Assembly (NCBI GenBank): GCA_050733935.1
Contig: JBOHUC010000112.1
Span: 1-8,251, forward strand
Length of the DNA stretch: 8,251 nucleotides
Direction of reading: 5' to 3'
Source of the DNA: JBOHUC01 sp050733935
Lineage (GTDB): Bacteria > Eisenbacteria > RBG-16-71-46 > DASYSL01
Shown here: in pieces, positions 4,540 through 8,251 of the stretch
How the letters are laid out: each line of letters opens with the position of its first letter
How positions within the stretch are numbered: position 1 is the first letter of the stretch
Made by a program: the position numbers and the translations under genes
Notes under the pieces: generated by a model
What the model was told of the DNA's origin: nothing
Seen by the model: only the letters and a program-made list of their open reading frames with translations
Database searches by the model: none

Positions 4540-7500
4540 TAGACCGCCTTCGGACTCGCCTTCTTGCTCTGACGGAGCGGAACGTCCGCCTTCGAGCGCT
4601 CGAGCATGAGAAGCGTGACGTCCGGATCCACGATGAGCTGCTCGGGCTCGAGCATACTTTCGATCACGACCGACTGCTCCTCACCGGGGCCCAGCGTGAT
4701 CGTCTCGCGGGCGTCCGAGTAGTCGTCCGTGAATCGCTTGCCGCGCGTGGCGGCGATCGTGACCGGGGCAGTGCCCGTCCCGACGTTCTTGATCCGGGCG
4801 CTCACCTTGAAGCCGCCGCCCGGGTCTTCCACCAGGCGCGCGTCCGAGATCAGGTACTGCGGGACGACCGTGCCGAAGAACCACTGTGCGGTGAACGCGT
4901 CGAACGCCGCGGGATCGGGCGCATGGCGGCGCATCACGGCCAGGAACTCCTCGACCAGCGGGTGATCGGGGTTGTCGCGGTACGTCGCCATGTATTCCTG
5001 GAGTCCCGCGCGCCCGGCTTCTTCTCCCATGAGCCGATAGAGCATCCAGAACGCCCATCCCCCGCGGTCGTACACGACCTGGCCCTCGGCAGGCAGGGAG
5101 CCGTCCATCTTGACGAGCGGACGCTCGCTGTCCTTCTGCCGCTCGTTGCCGTAGCGATCCTCGATCTGCTTGCAGAACGCCATACGCTGCTCGAGCCCGC
5201 GCACCTTCTCGGTGAGAAGGATGGTCGAGAAGTGAGCCATCCCCTCGGACAACACGTCGGAGCCGGGACCGTCGCCGGGCATCGCCATGCAGGGCCACCA
5301 CTGGTGGGCGGCCTCGTGCGCGGTGACCCAGAATGCGACGTTCGCCTTGGGCGTGCTCTTCGTCAGGAACCCGATGTTCTCCGAGAACGTGATGTTCGTC
5401 GGCGGTCCCTGCGCGTACGTGGCGAGCCCGGGGAACTCCGACAGGCGGAGCTCCTTCCAGGGGTAGGGCGCAAACCACTCCCCGTACCACTTCCGCGCGC
5501 CCGCGAGTGCCTCGAGCATCTCGTCGACGTTGTACGTGTGGCGTGGATCGTAGAAGACCGCGACTCCCTCGCCGCGCTTCACCGCCCAGCGCCCGAGAAC
5601 CACGTTGAACACGCGCACGGGGGCGTCGCTCTTCCACTCCGTCGTACGCCGGCCGCCCGTCACCTGCTCGCTTTCGAGAGCACCCGTGACGTTGTGCTGG
5701 AACGATTCGGGGCTCGTGACCCGGATGTGCGTGTCGCACCAGGTGTCGAACATGGCGGATTGCGCGTTCAACCGGCGCCGCCAGTAGTCGTCCGGATAGA
5801 CCCGCGGATCCATCTTGTTCTTCTTGTCCTCGATGCCGATCTCGGGCTGGAATCCGATGAGCGGCGCCATCCCGGTGGACGAGAAGCCGGTGAGCACGAC
5901 GCCCGACGGCAGGATGTACTCCATCAGGCCGCCGCCGTTCTTGCTCACGCCCTTTGGGAAGCGGCCGTCGAATGCAAATCCGATCTCCGCGCGATCGCCC
6001 GGTGCGAGCGGGCGCTTAGGCTTGAACACGTAGAGCCGCGCCCGGTCCTCGGGGATCACGCTGTCGCCGTCCATCGTCCAGCGCACGTTCTCCCAGTGGA
6101 GCCCGCCTGTGAGGGGAATCGCGGTCAACGTGTCGTCCGTCCGGTTCACGACCCCGTAGCGCCCCTTCGAGCGAAGCCAGCCCTTCGCCGGCTCGATCTC
6201 GAGATCGAGATCGACCGACGCCAGGCTCGGAGTCTTCGCGTCGCGCCAGGTCGCCACGTTCTTCTGCCAGTAGTCGTGCTCAAGCTTCTTCGTGGCGTTT
6301 CCACCGCGCCCGGAGTGCACTTCGAGGCCGAGCGCGGTGCCGACCGCGATCGGCACGATCGCGAGCGGGGCGAGGCGAAGGAGCTCACGTCCGATCCCCG
6401 CGGGCTGAAGCCTGTGTACGACGCGCGTGGCATCGCGCTCACGGCGCGTGAACCAGCGGACGGCGATGACCCCGAAGAACACGGCGAGCGAGAGCGCGAG
6501 CACGCGATTGAGCACGATTGCCATGCGGTCGAGCTCGAGCACGCTGATGTCGCTCCAGATGGTCGTGCCCCAGAGGTCCCAGTTGAAGAGCCAGGTCATC
6601 TTGCCGCGGGCCTGGAACCAGCCCGTGAGGCAGAGCGCGCCGAGCCCGATCCCGTACGTGCCATAGCGGTTCGACGTGACGGCGAAGCATGCGCTCACGA
6701 AGGCGGTCCAGAGGAGGAACGTCGGCACGAGGAGAAGGCCCCAAACGAGCGCGAACGGCTCGAGGCTGAACGCCACCTTGCCCTGGACTGCGAGCACGAT
6801 CGCGCTCCCCAGAAGGCACGCGAGCATGACCGCAAGCCCGATCACGACGTTCGCGATCGACTTCCCGAGCAGCATCGAGGTCGTCCGCAGGGGGGAAGCG
6901 AAATAGATCGGTGCGAAGCCCGTGCTGCGCTCGCGCTGCAGCGATTCGGTCGTGTAGAACAGGATGAGCGCGCAGATGAGGAGCGTGAGCGGCGCCATCT
7001 CGCGTACGGCGAGGATGCCGGGAGTGTTGAGGAGCTGCGCGTCGAACGCCGCGGTCGAGACGACTCCGCCCAGAGTTTGCAGCAGAATGAGCGGGACGAA
7101 CAGGTAGAGGCCCGGATGGCTCACGAGCTCCTTGAGCTCGACGCGCGCCACGTTCCACACCGCAGTGAGGAATCCGGGGACTTGTGAGGTCATGGAAAGG
7201 CCCGCGAGCGTGGCGGTCTCGGGGACGAGCCCGGCACGCGCGGCGCTCGGATCCGCCGCGGTGGCTGCCACGGCGGCCGCGGTTGCCGTGTCCGTCGCCT
7301 TCCCGCGGACCCGGCGGACGCGCGTCTTCCCCACGTTCCGGAGCATGTGCGGCATCCGCGCCTGTACGAGTGCGACGGCCGCAAGGCCGAGCGCGAGACA
7401 GACGAAGCGCTGCGTGATGATGAGCGTGTCGAGTCCCACCGGTTGCTGGTTGTAGAAGTCGACGCCTTTGTCCACCTGGAGCCACGTCTCCTGGATCCAG

Positions 7501-8219
7501 CGGAGTCCGCTCAGATCCGCGAACTGAAGCGCGCGGTTCATGGCCGGAGAAAGCCACGCCGGCGACCATTCCCAGAGGAAGAACGAGCCGAAGAGGACGA
7601 TCGCGATCGGGACGAAGAAGACGAGTACCGGCTTCCGGGTGAGCGCGCCGAGCGCGAACGAGGTGCCCGAAATGAAGACGAGGGTCGGCACCGAGAACAC
7701 GAGCGCCGGCATCAGGTAGTTTCGAAGCACGAACGGACCGATCACGTCCTGGTTCTCACCGTGCGGCATGAGGTGGTTGAACGCCATGATGAGTCCCAGG
7801 TGCACGGCGAGCACGCCCAGGAACCCCGCGAGCACCGCGAAGTACTTGCCCCACACGTATTCGCCCGGCGTGAGCCGCGTCGAGTGCAGGATCTCGCCCA
7901 CCTTCTGGTCGCCGTCCCGGATGATCGCCATTCCCGCCGCGACCGCGATGAAGATCGAATACATGATCGTGACGATGAGGATCATGAGCTGGGTCGTCGC
8001 GAACTCGGACGTGAGCCAGGCCTTCGTGCCGCCGACCGCGGTCGTTCCCGAGCTGATCTGCGCCTCGCCGTTCGAGAACTCGTAGGCGAAGAAACCCAGG
8101 AGAAGGATGAGGATCCAGAAGAGGGGACGGCGGGGGACCTGCAGGAAGTCCTCATGGAAGACCTCGAACATCCGGCTCAGGCCGGACTGCCGCTCGGCAT
8201 GAGTCGCCGACGCGCTCAA
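4539..8219 (-). CDS. Two-unit ABC-2 permease fused to an M1-family zinc aminopeptidase
   Basis: About 1226 residues. The first ABC-2-type membrane unit spans about 33-285 with roughly six helices. A basic, Ala/Thr-rich linker (298-345) leads to a second unit at about 370-590 and a further helix at 613-632. An exported gluzincin domain follows (about 665-1115): zinc motif H968-E969-A-A-H972 with third ligand E992 in SEGMAHF, an FSENIGF exopeptidase-like block (945-951), and Y1050 in YDRGGWAFWMLYRLMG as the probable catalytic Tyr. A small beta domain (about 1120-1205) ends it. The HExxH-to-Glu spacing is 19 residues, one more than classical M1, which matches what I recall of this fusion family. 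The protein probably pairs with an ABC ATPase encoded upstream, outside the window. The start is uncertain: TTG 8219 lacks a ribosome binding site, ATG 8171 (MFEVFHEDFLQVPRRPLFW) fits family starts, and the frame is open to the window edge. Confidence 0.88.
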   Translation of the reverse strand: MSASATHAERQSGLSRMFEVFHEDFLQVPRRPLFWILILLLGFFAYEFSNGEAQISSGTTAVGGTKAWLTSEFATTQLMILIVTIMYSIFIAVAAGMAIIRDGDQKVGEILHSTRLTPGEYVWGKYFAVLAGFLGVLAVHLGLIMAFNHLMPHGENQDVIGPFVLRNYLMPALVFSVPTLVFISGTSFALGALTRKPVLVFFVPIAIVLFGSFFLWEWSPAWLSPAMNRALQFADLSGLRWIQETWLQVDKGVDFYNQQPVGLDTLIITQRFVCLALGLAAVALVQARMPHMLRNVGKTRVRRVRGKATDTATAAAVAATAADPSAARAGLVPETATLAGLSMTSQVPGFLTAVWNVARVELKELVSHPGLYLFVPLILLQTLGGVVSTAAFDAQLLNTPGILAVREMAPLTLLICALILFYTTESLQRERSTGFAPIYFASPLRTTSMLLGKSIANVVIGLAVMLACLLGSAIVLAVQGKVAFSLEPFALVWGLLLVPTFLLWTAFVSACFAVTSNRYGTYGIGLGALCLTGWFQARGKMTWLFNWDLWGTTIWSDISVLELDRMAIVLNRVLALSLAVFFGVIAVRWFTRRERDATRVVHRLQPAGIGRELLRLAPLAIVPIAVGTALGLEVHSGRGGNATKKLEHDYWQKNVATWRDAKTPSLASVDLDLEIEPAKGWLRSKGRYGVVNRTDDTLTAIPLTGGLHWENVRWTMDGDSVIPEDRARLYVFKPKRPLAPGDRAEIGFAFDGRFPKGVSKNGGGLMEYILPSGVVLTGFSSTGMAPLIGFQPEIGIEDKKNKMDPRVYPDDYWRRRLNAQSAMFDTWCDTHIRVTSPESFQHNVTGALESEQVTGGRRTTEWKSDAPVRVFNVVLGRWAVKRGEGVAVFYDPRHTYNVDEMLEALAGARKWYGEWFAPYPWKELRLSEFPGLATYAQGPPTNITFSENIGFLTKSTPKANVAFWVTAHEAAHQWWPCMAMPGDGPGSDVLSEGMAHFSTILLTEKVRGLEQRMAFCKQIEDRYGNERQKDSERPLVKMDGSLPAEGQVVYDRGGWAFWMLYRLMGEEAGRAGLQEYMATYRDNPDHPLVEEFLAVMRRHAPDPAAFDAFTAQWFFGTVVPQYLISDARLVEDPGGGFKVSARIKNVGTGTAPVTIAATRGKRFTDDYSDARETITLGPGEEQSVVIESMLEPEQLIVDPDVTLLMLERSKADVPLRQSKKASPKAV

Positions 8220-8251
8220 CGGTGCGGTCGATGCGGCGGTCGGCGCGGCAT

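Noticed and set aside
4518..7187. An 889-codon plus-strand open frame opposite the permease-peptidase gene
   Set aside because: It is the antisense of a gene with clear helices and a zinc motif; its product is a low-complexity Arg/Glu/His/Ala mix with no domain, a common artefact of GC-rich codon use.

Overview
This is GC-rich bacterial DNA (roughly two-thirds G+C by eye) with classical Shine-Dalgarno sites. A lipobox protein, a secreted HtrA-like protein and a membrane-anchored peptidase suggest an envelope with an exported or periplasmic compartment. The protein mix would fit an environmental lineage such as Acidobacteriota, Gemmatimonadota or Eisenbacteria, but nothing here fixes the taxon.

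Left part, 1-1100, plus strand: an accessory patch. It opens with the last 37 codons of an IS5-type transposase, followed by a small UBP-type zinc-finger protein, the 5' part of a LURP-one/Tubby-like gene whose 3' part seems to be missing, and an 81-residue CBU_0592-like membrane protein that starts inside the remains of that gene. The reading frame of the Tubby-like gene changes from conserved-looking protein to an out-of-frame shadow of the membrane gene at about 811, which suggests a deletion or fusion.

Middle, 1092-2286: a small unrecognised cysteine-containing protein on the minus strand, then a divergently transcribed Rossmann oxidoreductase of the F420-dependent NADP reductase-like family.

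Right part, 2290-8251, minus strand: three envelope genes in a row. In transcription order they are a very large two-unit ABC-2 permease fused to an M1-type zinc aminopeptidase (its start may lie beyond the window edge), a predicted lipoprotein with an Ig-like domain, and an exported HtrA/DegP-like trypsin-fold plus PDZ protein. The HtrA-like protein has lost two of its three catalytic residues (His to Arg, Ser to Leu) and is best read as a pseudoprotease. The gaps between these genes hold stem-loops and a 10-bp tandem repeat, so the three genes may not form one simple operon. No rRNA, tRNA or CRISPR array was seen. The best leads for novelty are the pseudoprotease, the variant active site of the permease-peptidase fusion, the truncated gene pair near 811, and the structured spacer at 4387-4538.
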